Below, one piece after another: positions 28,000 to 36,499 of a stretch of 64,000 nt of DNA. The notes beneath the pieces are model-generated. The model did no database searches. It was not told the DNA's origin and worked only from the letters and a program-made list of their open reading frames with translations. Numbering within the stretch: the first letter of the stretch is position 1; every line of letters begins with the position of its first letter. This DNA comes from Arthrobacter sp. Y-9. Its GTDB lineage: Bacteria > Actinomycetota > Actinomycetes > Actinomycetales > Micrococcaceae. The stretch lies in assembly GCF_029690065.1 (NCBI RefSeq), contig NZ_CP121463.1, positions 1,860,001 through 1,924,000 on the forward strand. The letters are read 5' to 3'. A program made the translations under genes and the position numbers.

Positions 28000-29055
28000 A
28001 TGGCATCCGCACCCCTGCATGACGTCACCAGCCGGGGCTTCGCCTCGGACAACTACTCCGGCGTCCACCCGGAGATCCTGGAAGCCATCGCCCAGGCCAA
28101 CCACGGGCACCAGATCGCCTATGGCGAGGACCAGTACACCGCCCGGCTCGGCGAGGTCCTGGAGGGCCACTTCGGCGCCGGGATCGAGTTCTACCCGGTC
28201 TTCAACGGCACGGGCGCCAATGTGGTGGCGCTCCAGTCGCTCCTCCCCCGCTGGGGCGCGGTGGTGTGCGCCACCACGGCCCACATCAACGTGGACGAGA
28301 ACGGCGCCCCGGAGCGGATGGGCGGCATCAAGCTGCTCCCCGTCCCCACCGACAACGGCAAGCTGACGCCCGAGCTCATCGACCTGGAGGCCTGGGGCTA
28401 CGGTGACGAGCACCGTGCCCAGCCCCTGGCCGTCTCCATCACGCAGAGCACCGAACTCGGCACCGTGTACACCCCGGAGGAAGTCCGCGCGATCGCTGAT
28501 CACGTGCACGCCAAGGGGATGAAGCTCCACATGGACGGCTCCCGCCTGGCCAACGCGGCCGCCACCCTCGGACTGCCGCTGCGTGCCTTCACGCGCGACG
28601 CCGGCGTCGACATCCTCTCCTTCGGCGGCACCAAGAACGGCCTGATCTTCGGTGAGATCGTCGTGGCGCTCAACCCGGAGGCCGCGCCTGGCCTGATCTA
28701 CCTGCGCAAGATGAGCATGCAGCTCGCGTCGAAGATGCGCTTCATGTCGGCGCAGTTCATCGCGCTCCTGGAGGGCGACCTCTGGCTGCGGTCGGCGAGC
28801 CACTCCAACGCCATGGCGCAGCGCCTGCGGTCCGCCGTGGAAGGCCTGCCCGGGGTGGAGATCACCCAGGACACCCAGTCCAACGGCGTGTTCGCCATCC
28901 TCCCGGAGGGCGTGGCGGACGCGGTGCGTGCGAAGTTCCGCTTCTACGACTGGGACGCCGGCCGCCGTGAGGTGCGCTGGATGTGCTCCTTCGACACCAC
29001 GGAAGCGGATGTGGACGCCTTCGCCGCCGCCCTGCGCGCGGAGCTCGGCGCCTGA
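28000..29055 (+). CDS. Low-specificity threonine aldolase family
   Basis: PLP enzyme splitting threonine (or allo-threonine) to glycine and acetaldehyde, or a related beta-hydroxy amino acid aldolase. Over 351 residues: GFASDNYSGVHPEILEAIAQ, AYGEDQYTARLGEVL, FNGTGANVVAL, HINVDENGAPE, KLHMDGSRLANAAATL with the PLP-binding Asp and Arg, and ILSFGGTKNGLIFGE with the Schiff-base Lys. An in-frame GTG at 27943 overlaps the SDR stop, but the conserved protein starts right after the ATG at 28000 (MASAPLHDVTSRG), which I use. Confidence 0.92.
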   Translation: MASAPLHDVTSRGFASDNYSGVHPEILEAIAQANHGHQIAYGEDQYTARLGEVLEGHFGAGIEFYPVFNGTGANVVALQSLLPRWGAVVCATTAHINVDENGAPERMGGIKLLPVPTDNGKLTPELIDLEAWGYGDEHRAQPLAVSITQSTELGTVYTPEEVRAIADHVHAKGMKLHMDGSRLANAAATLGLPLRAFTRDAGVDILSFGGTKNGLIFGEIVVALNPEAAPGLIYLRKMSMQLASKMRFMSAQFIALLEGDLWLRSASHSNAMAQRLRSAVEGLPGVEITQDTQSNGVFAILPEGVADAVRAKFRFYDWDAGRREVRWMCSFDTTEADVDAFAAALRAELGA

Positions 29056-29191
29056 CCGGACCCCTCCGATCCGGCGTCATCGCGCCGGATCAGGCGCCGC
29101 GGAGCCTCTGAAGAGGCCACCGAGGCGTCAAACTCGCAACGTGCGGGCGTGGCTCAGTCGAGCCGCGCCCGCACGGCAGTATTCTCGTGCC

Positions 29192-29791
29192 GTGAACGCC
29201 AATGCCCCGTTGCCCTCGGGCTTCAACAGAGCACTCTCCTCGCTGAAGGCCGCGCGGTCGCGCGCGGAACTCCGGCTTGAGGAGATCCCCGCTCCGGCAC
29301 GGCTCGCGCCCTTCGCCGTGGCGCTCGGCGCGGAGATCTCCCCGTCGGCCCTCGGCCCCGGACTCGCGGATGCCGAAGGGCTCGCCGACCTGGCCACCGG
29401 CCGCTTCATCCTCCTCCACGATCCGGCCGGATCCGAGGTCTGGGGCGGCGACTTCCGGGTGGTGACGTTCATCCGGGCGCAGATGGACGCCGAGATGGGC
29501 AACGACGAACTTCTCGGCACCGTCGCCTGGACGTGGCTCGTCGAAGCGCTGCAGAATCACGGCGCCGACTACCGGTCCGCGGGCGGCACCGCCACACGGG
29601 TGCTGTCCGATTCGTTCGGCACGCTCGCCGAGCGCGGCAGCACCATCGACATCGAACTCCGCGCCTCGTGGACGCCGGCGGACTGGCAGGTGCAGAACCA
29701 TCTCGAGGCCTGGGCCGATATGGTCTGCTCCTTCGCCGGGCTGCCGCCCCTTCCCGAAGGCGTGACGGCGCTTCCCGGGCGGCGTTTTTGA
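29192..29791 (+). CDS. DUF3000 family protein
   Basis: A 199-residue actinobacterial protein of unknown function. Starts at GTG (MNANAPLPSGFNRALSSLKA); the conserved body includes LRLEEIPAPARLAPFAVALG, GRFILLHDPAGSEVWGGDFR, NDELLGTVAWTWLVEAL and VLSDSFGTLAERGSTIDIEL. No membrane segment. It is 45 bases upstream of the RNase D gene, a pairing seen in other actinobacteria, suggesting an RNA-related role that remains unproved. Confidence 0.85.
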   Translation: MNANAPLPSGFNRALSSLKAARSRAELRLEEIPAPARLAPFAVALGAEISPSALGPGLADAEGLADLATGRFILLHDPAGSEVWGGDFRVVTFIRAQMDAEMGNDELLGTVAWTWLVEALQNHGADYRSAGGTATRVLSDSFGTLAERGSTIDIELRASWTPADWQVQNHLEAWADMVCSFAGLPPLPEGVTALPGRRF

Positions 29792-29836
29792 GCCTCCGGC
29801 GGCCCCACTCCTGGGCACCGATAAACTGAGAGCACC

Positions 29837-31135
29837 ATGACCCTGAAGAGAAACCTGACCACGGCCGGCGATCCGGCCGCTGACACAGCCTCCCGTGACT
29901 TGGACGACCTGGCCCTCGAGGCTCCTGACGTCGTCGAACTGGACACCCCGCGCGAAGGCGTCCCCTTCGTCATCAGCACCGACGCCGGCCTGCAGCGCTG
30001 CGCCGCCGCGCTGGCCGCCGGGACCGGCCCCGTCGCCGTCGACGCCGAACGCGCGTCCGGCTTCCGGTACGGCCAGCGCGCCTTCCTGGTGCAGATCCGC
30101 CGCGAGGGCGCGGGAACCTGGCTCATCGACCCCGAGCCGTTCGAGGACCTCGAGCCGATCCAGGCCGCGCTCGTGGGCAGCGAGTGGATCCTGCATGCAT
30201 CCACCCAGGACCTGCCGTGCCTGAGCGAGCTCGGCCTGTGGCCCTCGGCCCTGTTCGACACGGAGCTCGCCGCGCGCCTGGCCGGGCTGCCGCGCGTCGG
30301 CCTGGCCGCCGTGATCGAGCAGCTCCTGGGCTTCCGTCTGGCGAAGGAGCACTCGGCCGCGGACTGGTCCACCCGTCCCCTGCCCGAGCCGTGGCTCAAG
30401 TACGCCGCGCTCGACGTCGAGGTGCTCATCGAGCTGCGGGAGGAGCTGATCGAGCTCCTGAGCAGCCAGGGCAAACTCGAGTTCGCGCTGGAGGAGTTCC
30501 AGGCGATCCTGGACGCCGGCGTCGCGCCGCCACGCAAGGAACCCTGGCGTCGCACCTCCGGCATGCATCAGATCCGCGACCGCCGCCAGCTGGCCGCGGT
30601 GCGTCAGCTCTGGCTCGAACGGGAGGACCTGGCGCGCAAGCGCGACGTCGCACCCGGCCGCCTCCTGCCGGATTCCGCGCTCATCGCCGCGGCCCGCGCC
30701 ATGCCCACCACGGTGCCGCAGCTGATCGCCACCCGCGGTTTCGACGGCCGCGCGGCGCAGCGAGAGGCGCCCCGCTGGCTCAGGGCCCTGATGTCCGCCC
30801 GGGACACCGAGGATCTTCCCCCGCTGCACCTGCCGACCAACGCCCCGCCTCCCCCGCGCGCCTGGGCGGACAAGGACCCCGTGGCCGCCGCCCGGCTGGC
30901 CACGGCCCGCCAGGCGCTCACCGACCTCGCCGCCGAGTGGGATATGCCCGTCGAGAACCTGCTCACGCCGGATCACCTGCGCCGTCTCATGTGGCGTCCG
31001 CCCACGGAGCTGAGTGCGGAGAGCGTCGACGCCGCCCTCGCGGAGCTGGGCGCGCGCTCCTGGCAGCGGAAGCTCACGGTGCCCCTGCTGCTGGAGGCGC
31101 TGCTGAACCCCCGGCCGGAGTCCCCGGCCGCCTGA
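29837..31135 (+). CDS. rnd: Ribonuclease D-like 3'-5' exonuclease with HRDC domain
   Basis: 3'-to-5' exoribonuclease of the DEDD family, expected to trim tRNA or other structured RNA. The exonuclease sites are complete: PVAVDAERASGFRYGQRAFL (Asp, Glu), LHASTQDLPCL (Asp) and WLKYAALDVEVLIEL (Tyr, Asp). A C-terminal HRDC domain follows from about residue 235 (RDRRQLAAVRQLWLEREDLA, then DSALIAAARAMPTTVPQL). Length 432 fits the actinobacterial form. Same strand as DUF3000, 45 bases apart. Confidence 0.92.
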   Translation: MTLKRNLTTAGDPAADTASRDLDDLALEAPDVVELDTPREGVPFVISTDAGLQRCAAALAAGTGPVAVDAERASGFRYGQRAFLVQIRREGAGTWLIDPEPFEDLEPIQAALVGSEWILHASTQDLPCLSELGLWPSALFDTELAARLAGLPRVGLAAVIEQLLGFRLAKEHSAADWSTRPLPEPWLKYAALDVEVLIELREELIELLSSQGKLEFALEEFQAILDAGVAPPRKEPWRRTSGMHQIRDRRQLAAVRQLWLEREDLARKRDVAPGRLLPDSALIAAARAMPTTVPQLIATRGFDGRAAQREAPRWLRALMSARDTEDLPPLHLPTNAPPPPRAWADKDPVAAARLATARQALTDLAAEWDMPVENLLTPDHLRRLMWRPPTELSAESVDAALAELGARSWQRKLTVPLLLEALLNPRPESPAA

Positions 31136-31154
31136 CGACACCCCCGGACACCCC

Positions 31155-31184
31155 TTGCCCCAACAAGTTACTGGCGAGTAACAT
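31155..31184 (+). promoter_or_regulatory. fadAB promoter with embedded operator
   Basis: TTGCCC (31155-31160) and TAACAT (31179-31184) are separated by 18 bases. Inside lies a perfect inverted repeat GTTACT-GGCG-AGTAAC (31167-31182), covering the spacer and most of the -10 box. Such a TTACT-N4-AGTAA palindrome is typical of TetR-type fatty-acid regulators in actinobacteria. The position implies repression released by acyl-CoA; the regulator is not encoded nearby. Another hairpin (GTCCGGC/GCCGGAC) lies in the leader at 31197-31214. Confidence 0.7.
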
Positions 31185-31263
31185 GTCGTTGAACGCGTCC
31201 GGCGCCCGCCGGACACCAGCGTGTCGCCCGCTCGGCGGGCGTTGAACTCAACGAGGAGCAAGC

Positions 31264-32508
31264 GTGAGCCGCATCCGCAAAGGCCTGGCCGGCCGCGATG
31301 TCGTCTTTGTCGACGGCATCCGCACACCGTTCGGCAAGGCAGGAGACAAGGGCATCTATGCCGAGACCCGTGCCGACGACCTGGTGGTCAAGTGCATCCG
31401 TGAACTGATGCGACGCAATCCGGGCCTCCCGGCCGAGCGCGTGGATGAGGTGGCCATCGCCGCCACCACGCAGACCGGCGACCAGGGCCTGACCATCGGG
31501 CGCACCGCGGCACTGCTCGCGGGCCTGCCCCAGTCCGTGCCGGGCTTCGCCATCGACCGCATGTGCGCCGGCGCCCTGACCGCCGTGACCACGACCGGCT
31601 CCGGCATCGCCTCGGGCGCGTACGACGTCGTCATCGCGGGCGGCGTGGAGCACATGGGCCACCACCCGATGGGCGTCGGCGCCGATCCCAACCCGCGCTT
31701 CCTCGCCGAGCGGATCGTCGATCCCGCCGCCTTGAACATGGGCAACACCGCCGAGAACCTCCATGACCGGTTCCCCGCCATCACCAAGGAGCGCGCCGAC
31801 GCCTACGCCGTCGCCTCGCAGCGGAAGGTCGCCGAAGCCTACGAGAGCGGCGACATCCAGGCCGGCCTCGTCCCGGTGGCGAGCAAGAAGGCCGGCGCCG
31901 GCTGGACCCTGAACACCGTGGACGAGCCGCCCCGGCCCGGCACCACGCTCGAAGACCTCGAAGGTCTGCGCACCCCCTTCCGCCCGCACGGCCGCGTCAC
32001 CGCGGGCAATGCCGCCGGTCTGAACGACGGCGCGACGGCGGCCCTGCTCGCCGATGCGGGCACCGCCGAGGAGCTGGGCCTGCCGGTCCGCATGCGCATG
32101 GTCTCCTACGCCTTCGCCGGCGTGGAGCCGAGCGTCATGGGCTACGGCCCCGTCCCGTCCACCCTCAAGGCCCTCGAGAAGGCCGGGCTGAGCATCGAGG
32201 ACATCGGGCTCTTCGAGATCAACGAGGCGTTCGCGGTGCAGGTCCTGAGCTTCCTGGACTACTTCGGCATCGCCGACGACGATCCCCGCGTCAACCGCTT
32301 CGGCGGCGCGATCGCGCTGGGCCACCCCCTCGCCTCCTCGGGCGTACGGCTGATGAACCAGCTCGCCCGCCAGTTCGAGCAGGACCCGAGCGTCCGCTAC
32401 GGCATCACCACCATGTGCATCGGCCTCGGCATGGGCGGCACGATCATCTGGGAGAACCCCCACCACCCCGACTACGGAACCGACGCACAGGCAGGAGAGG
32501 CAGCATGA
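31264..32508 (+). CDS. fadA: Acetyl-CoA acyltransferase (thiolase)
   Basis: Thiolytic step of fatty acid beta-oxidation. The 414 residues have the nucleophile Cys in FAIDRMCAGALTAVTTTG, the NEAF loop in LFEINEAFAVQVL, the His in GGAIALGHPLASSGVRLM, and the second catalytic Cys in GITTMCIGLGMGGTIIWE. It starts at GTG with GAGGAGCAAGC as ribosome site and ends in an ATGA overlap with fadB, so the two subunits of the trifunctional complex are co-translated. Confidence 0.96.
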   Translation: MSRIRKGLAGRDVVFVDGIRTPFGKAGDKGIYAETRADDLVVKCIRELMRRNPGLPAERVDEVAIAATTQTGDQGLTIGRTAALLAGLPQSVPGFAIDRMCAGALTAVTTTGSGIASGAYDVVIAGGVEHMGHHPMGVGADPNPRFLAERIVDPAALNMGNTAENLHDRFPAITKERADAYAVASQRKVAEAYESGDIQAGLVPVASKKAGAGWTLNTVDEPPRPGTTLEDLEGLRTPFRPHGRVTAGNAAGLNDGATAALLADAGTAEELGLPVRMRMVSYAFAGVEPSVMGYGPVPSTLKALEKAGLSIEDIGLFEINEAFAVQVLSFLDYFGIADDDPRVNRFGGAIALGHPLASSGVRLMNQLARQFEQDPSVRYGITTMCIGLGMGGTIIWENPHHPDYGTDAQAGEAA

Positions 32509-34625
32509 GTCTCGACGATTTCACGGAACTCGCAGGGCTCTTCAGCACGGAGACGGTGACCCACTCGCTGGTTCAGGACGTGCCCCTGCCCGGCATCGGC
32601 ACGCTGGCGCTCGTGACCCTGGACAACGGGCTCGACCACCGCAAGCCCACCACGCTCGGCCCGAACACGCTCCTCGAGCTCGGACACACCCTCGAATCCC
32701 TCGCGGAGCGTGCCTCCAAGGGTGAGATCCAGGCCGTGGGCATCACGGGGAAGCCGTACTTCCTGGTGGCCGGCGCCGACCTCACCGCGGTCTCCGCCAT
32801 CTCCAAGCCGGAGCACGGCCTGGCGATGGCCCAGCTGGGTCACGAGGTGTACGGACTCCTGCGGAACCTGCCGGTGCCGAGCTTCGCGTTCATCAACGGC
32901 CTTGCCCTGGGTGGCGGTCTCGAGATCGCCCTTCAGTCCACGTACCGCACGGTCAGCGCCTCCGCAGGCGCCCTCGGCCTCCCCGAGGCCTTCCTGGGCC
33001 TCGTCCCGGGCTGGGGCGGCGTCTATCTCCTGCCGCGCCTGATCGGGCCGGAGAACGCCGTCAAGGTGATGATCGAGAACCCGCTGAACAACAACCGGAC
33101 GCTCAGCGGCAAGCAGGCCCTCGAGCTCGGCGTCGCGGACGCCCTCTTCGACGCCGCCGACTTCCTGGAGCAGTCCCTCTCCTGGGCCGCCCGGGTGCTC
33201 AGCGGCGAGGTCACGCCGGAGCGCACGCACGCCGTCGACGCCTCGGATCCGCAGGTGGCCGAGCGCTGGCAGGCGGCGGTCGACGCCGGGCGCGCCTTCG
33301 TGAGCCGTAAGATCTCCGACGCGGCCCCGGCCCCCGGCAAGGTCCTCGACCTGCTCGAGGCCAACCGCACCCAGACGCAGGAGGAGTCCGCCGCGGCCGA
33401 GTGCGAGGCGCTGGCCGGGCTCATGCAGACCGGCGAGTTCCGGTCCACGGTCTACGCGTTCCTCGACCTCGTGCAGAAGCGGGCCAAGCGTCCGGCCGGC
33501 GCACCGGACGCGAAGCTGGCCCGCCCCGTCACCAAGGTGGGCGTGGTCGGCGCCGGTCTCATGGCGGGCCAGCTCGCCCTGCTCTTCGCCAAGCAGCTCA
33601 AGGTGCCTGTCGTCATGACGGACATCGACCAGGAGCGCGTGGATCGCGGCGTCTCCTACATCCACGGCGAAGTGGACAAGCTGCAGGCCAAGGGCCGGAT
33701 GTCCGCCGACGCGGCCAACCGGACCAAGGCACTCATCACGGGCGCCGTGGACAAGCAGGCGTTCGCCGACGCCGACTTCGTGATCGAAGCGGTGTTCGAG
33801 GAGCTTTCCGTCAAGAAGCAGGTGTTCGCGGAAGTCGAGGCGATCGTCTCCCCCGAGTGCATCCTGGCCACCAACACCTCCAGTCTGTCCGTCACGGAGA
33901 TGGCGCGGGATCTGGAGCACCCGGAGCGGCTCGTCGGCTTCCACTTCTTCAATCCGGTGGCGGTCATGCCGCTGCTGGAGATCGTGCGGGCGCCGAAGAC
34001 CTCGGACGAGACCCTGGCCACGGCGTTCCAGCTGGCCAAGAACTTGAAGAAGAGCGCCGTGCTCGTCAAGGACGCCGCCGCCTTCGTGGTGAACCGTGTC
34101 CTGCTGCGCCTCATGGGCGAAGTGACGGCCGCCTTCGACGAGGGCACCCCGGCCGACATCGCGGACAACGCCCTGCGCCCCATGGGCCTGCCGATGACGC
34201 CGTTCACCCTGGGCGCCATGGTCGGCCTGCCGGTCGCGCAGCACGTGCAGGAATCCCTGCACGCGGCCTTCGGCGACCGCTTCACGGTTTCGGCCAACCT
34301 CCAGGCCCTGATCGACAACGGCGTGAAGGGCCTCTGGGCCCCCACCGACGACGGCGGCCAGGAGATCCCGGAGCGCGTGCTGGCCCTGATGACGTTCGGC
34401 AACAGCCCGTCGACGTCGGAAGAGGTCCTCACGCGCACCCAGGACGCCCTGGCGGAGGAGATCGGCCTCATGCTCGAAGAGGGTGTGGTCGCGGGTCCCG
34501 AGGACATCGACCTCTGCATGATCCTCGGCGCCGGCTGGCCCATGTTCCTGGGCGGCATCACGCCGTACCTGGACCGGGTGGGCGCCTCCGAGCGGGTCAA
34601 CGGCAAGCGGTTCCACGCGGCGTGA
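32505..34625 (+). CDS. fadB: Fatty acid oxidation multifunctional protein (enoyl-CoA hydratase/3-hydroxyacyl-CoA dehydrogenase)
   Basis: Alpha subunit of the beta-oxidation complex, 706 residues. N-terminal crotonase domain: FLVAGADLTAVS (oxyanion hole), LALGGGLEIALQSTYR and GALGLPEAFLGLVPGWGG with the two Glu positions. From about residue 340 the NAD-binding dehydrogenase: TKVGVVGAGLMAGQLALLFA, ATNTSSLSVTEMA, LVGFHFFNPVAVMPLLEIV, and KDAAAFVVNRVLLRLMGEV, then the helical C-terminal repeats. The GAGLMA fingerprint replaces the GxGxMG usual in proteobacteria; I believe this is the ordinary actinobacterial form. ATG at 32505 overlaps the fadA stop. Confidence 0.95.
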   Translation: MSLDDFTELAGLFSTETVTHSLVQDVPLPGIGTLALVTLDNGLDHRKPTTLGPNTLLELGHTLESLAERASKGEIQAVGITGKPYFLVAGADLTAVSAISKPEHGLAMAQLGHEVYGLLRNLPVPSFAFINGLALGGGLEIALQSTYRTVSASAGALGLPEAFLGLVPGWGGVYLLPRLIGPENAVKVMIENPLNNNRTLSGKQALELGVADALFDAADFLEQSLSWAARVLSGEVTPERTHAVDASDPQVAERWQAAVDAGRAFVSRKISDAAPAPGKVLDLLEANRTQTQEESAAAECEALAGLMQTGEFRSTVYAFLDLVQKRAKRPAGAPDAKLARPVTKVGVVGAGLMAGQLALLFAKQLKVPVVMTDIDQERVDRGVSYIHGEVDKLQAKGRMSADAANRTKALITGAVDKQAFADADFVIEAVFEELSVKKQVFAEVEAIVSPECILATNTSSLSVTEMARDLEHPERLVGFHFFNPVAVMPLLEIVRAPKTSDETLATAFQLAKNLKKSAVLVKDAAAFVVNRVLLRLMGEVTAAFDEGTPADIADNALRPMGLPMTPFTLGAMVGLPVAQHVQESLHAAFGDRFTVSANLQALIDNGVKGLWAPTDDGGQEIPERVLALMTFGNSPSTSEEVLTRTQDALAEEIGLMLEEGVVAGPEDIDLCMILGAGWPMFLGGITPYLDRVGASERVNGKRFHAA

Positions 34626-34672
34626 GCCACGCACCCTGAGCCGCGGCCTGAGCCGCGCGGACGAAGGAGACC

Positions 34673-34716
34673 ACGACGAAGGGGACGGCACCAGCGGGTG
34701 CCGTCCCCTTCGTCGT
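34673..34716 (+). terminator. Terminator after fadB
   Basis: A 20 bp perfect stem (ACGACGAAGGGGACGGCACC and complement) with an AGCG loop. It ends the fadAB transcript; no long U-tract follows. Confidence 0.8.
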
Positions 34717-34744
34717 CGCGCTGCCCGGTGTGCTTGCCCTCAGG

Positions 34745-34857
34745 CTCTCACCCGGCCCCCACGTGCGATCGACTGCTCCACAGGATTCCGTTCCAGGGAG
34801 ATTTCACCCGGAAAAGGAATCCTATGGAGCAGTCGATGAGGTGTACTGGGCCGTGAG
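34745..34857. repeat. Palindromic element, about 113 bp
   Basis: Long imperfect inverted repeat. Inner arms: ATCGACTGCTCCACAGGATT CC at 34768-34789 and its complement at 34816-34837, one mismatch. Outer arms: CTCTCACCCGGCCC at 34745-34758 and GGGCCGTGAGAG at 34846-34857, two bases different. The centre (TTCACCC) is unpaired. It lies between the fadB terminator and the 3' end of the aldo/keto reductase gene, outside any gene. It could be a MITE, a REP-like element or a second terminator; no transposase is near. Confidence 0.75.
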
Positions 34858-34878
34858 AGGCGCCGAGATCAGCAGAGG

Positions 34879-35856
34879 CTAGAAGAGCGCCACCTTGGGC
34901 ACGGGCGGGAAGATCTCGTCGAGGACGGCCAGATCCTCCGGGCTCAGTCGCGCTTCGACCGCCCGAGCGTTCTGCTGGATCTGCTCGACCTTGGTCGCGC
35001 CGGCGATCACGCTGCTGACGGGCTCCTGGGCCAGGAGCCACGCGAAGGCCACCTCGACCTCAGTGAGACCGCGTTCCCGGGCGAATTCCGAGTACTTGGC
35101 CATCTGCTCCCAGTCAGCGTCGCGCACCATGTTCTGGCGCGTGTGGCTGAGGCGGGAGCCCTCGGGCACGCGGTCCGGCGCGTACTTGCCGGTGAGGAAG
35201 CCGTTGGCGAGCGGGAAGTACGGCAGGACCCCGAGTCCGTAGGCCCGGGCGGCCGGTAGGACTTCGAGTTCGGCTCGGCGGTCCAGCAGGTTGTAGTGGT
35301 TCTGACTCGAGATGAACCGCTCGGTGCCGAGCGAGTGCGCCAGGAATTCCGCCTCGGCGATCTGCCAGCCGGCACGGTTCGAGTGCCCGATGTACCGGAC
35401 CTTACCGGCGGTCACGAGGTCATCGAGGGCGCGGAGCGTCTCCTCGACGGGGGTCCCGTCGTCCGGGGTGTGGAACTGGTACAGGTCGATCCAGTCGGTG
35501 CCGAGACGTCGCAGGGACGCCTCCACGGCGTTGACGATGTAGCGGCGCGAGCCACGGGCGCCGAAGTCCGCGCCGTTGGCGCCGTTCATGTCCATGCCGA
35601 ACTTGGTCGCCAGGACCACCTCGGAGCGCCGGTCGCCCAGGGCCTTGCCCAGCATCTCCTCGCTGAGGCCCGGAGTCGCGCCGTAGACGTCCGCGACGTC
35701 GAAAAGCGTGACTCCCGCGTCCAGCGCCGCATGGATGACGGTGTCCGTGCCTTCCTGGGTGAAACTCGGCGTGTTCGGCCGGCCGAGGTTGTTGCACCCC
35801 AGGCCGATGGTGGAGACGACGAGTCCGGATGTTCCCAATCTGCGGTATTCAGTCAT
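34879..35856 (-). CDS. Aldo/keto reductase
   Basis: NADPH-dependent oxidoreductase of the voltage-gated K+ channel beta-like/AKR group, 325 residues. Catalytic tetrad in place: LFDVADVYGATPGLSEEMLG (Asp, Tyr), VVLATKFGMDMNG (Lys) and DWIDLYQFHTPDDGTP (His). C-terminal cofactor segment: PVSSVIAGATKVEQIQQNAR. Starts MTEYRRLGTSGLVVSTIGLG at ATG. Physiological substrate unknown. 82 bases separate it from the gene upstream. Confidence 0.93.
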   Translation of the reverse strand: MTEYRRLGTSGLVVSTIGLGCNNLGRPNTPSFTQEGTDTVIHAALDAGVTLFDVADVYGATPGLSEEMLGKALGDRRSEVVLATKFGMDMNGANGADFGARGSRRYIVNAVEASLRRLGTDWIDLYQFHTPDDGTPVEETLRALDDLVTAGKVRYIGHSNRAGWQIAEAEFLAHSLGTERFISSQNHYNLLDRRAELEVLPAARAYGLGVLPYFPLANGFLTGKYAPDRVPEGSRLSHTRQNMVRDADWEQMAKYSEFARERGLTEVEVAFAWLLAQEPVSSVIAGATKVEQIQQNARAVEARLSPEDLAVLDEIFPPVPKVALF

Positions 35857-35938
35857 ACAGCCAGCCTATCGAATGCTCCTGGCAGCGCTCAGGCCCCTCC
35901 GGACACACCGGAAGGGCCGGAGCGGAGGCACGGAGGAC

Positions 35939-36499
35939 TCAGAGGCTGAAGGGCGCTCCGGGTCCCGCCGGGTGGCGGCGCTTGAGAGCCTCGGGCTCCG
36001 AGTACGGCGCGACGCCGACGGTCAGCTTGGTCGGATCCAGGTCGGCTTCGCGTGCCACCGACACCACCGCCTTGACCGCTTTGGACGGCTCAGGCGAGAC
36101 CAGGAAGATGTTGAGCTTGCCGTTCGCGATGGTGCTCCGGTCCACCACGCCCAGGCCGCGCCACGCGAAGTGGCCGGTCAGCGCGGCGACGGCGGAGCGC
36201 TCCAGGTAGCGGTCGCGTTCAGTGCCGTCTTTCGTCTTCAGCGCGAACTGGGCGACGACCCAGTGCTGCTCCTCGACGGGGATCTCGGCGAAGCCGTCCT
36301 CCGCGCACTGCGCGCTGAAAGCCTCCAGCAGCGCGACGGCGGCCTCATCCGACTCGACGGACTGCACGTCGTCCTTGCTCACATGGCCGACGACGCCGTG
36401 GTTGACCACGACCACGCCTTCCTCCTGCTCGTACCAGGCTTCGCGGAAGCTGAGGACGCCGTCCTCGTCACGCCGGTAGGCGCGCAGCAGTTCATTCAT
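35939..36499 (-). CDS. Hypothetical protein
   Basis: A 186-residue soluble protein that I do not recognise. Begins [20 protein letters not shown]; contains YEQEEGVVVVNHGVVGHVSK, which looks like a short beta sheet, then VVAQFALKTKDGTERDRYLE and ANGKLNIFLVSPEPSKAVKA. No transmembrane segment, metal motif or nucleotide-binding loop is evident. The ATG at 36499 overlaps the end of the DUF402 gene by 8 bases, so translation of the two is probably linked; an upstream in-frame start at 36541 is less likely. Confidence 0.7.
   Translation of the reverse strand: MNELLRAYRRDEDGVLSFREAWYEQEEGVVVVNHGVVGHVSKDDVQSVESDEAAVALLEAFSAQCAEDGFAEIPVEEQHWVVAQFALKTKDGTERDRYLERSAVAALTGHFAWRGLGVVDRSTIANGKLNIFLVSPEPSKAVKAVVSVAREADLDPTKLTVGVAPYSEPEALKRRHPAGPGAPFSL

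Noticed and set aside
32472-34691. Very long open frame antisense to fadB, and similar ones antisense to acn, the Pat-like gene and parC
   Set aside because: These are shadows of high-GC coding regions: low-complexity Arg/Gly/His-rich translations with no recognisable motif.
34745-34857. Insertion sequence remnant
   Set aside because: No transposase frame or target-site duplication visible; kept as a palindromic element of unknown type.
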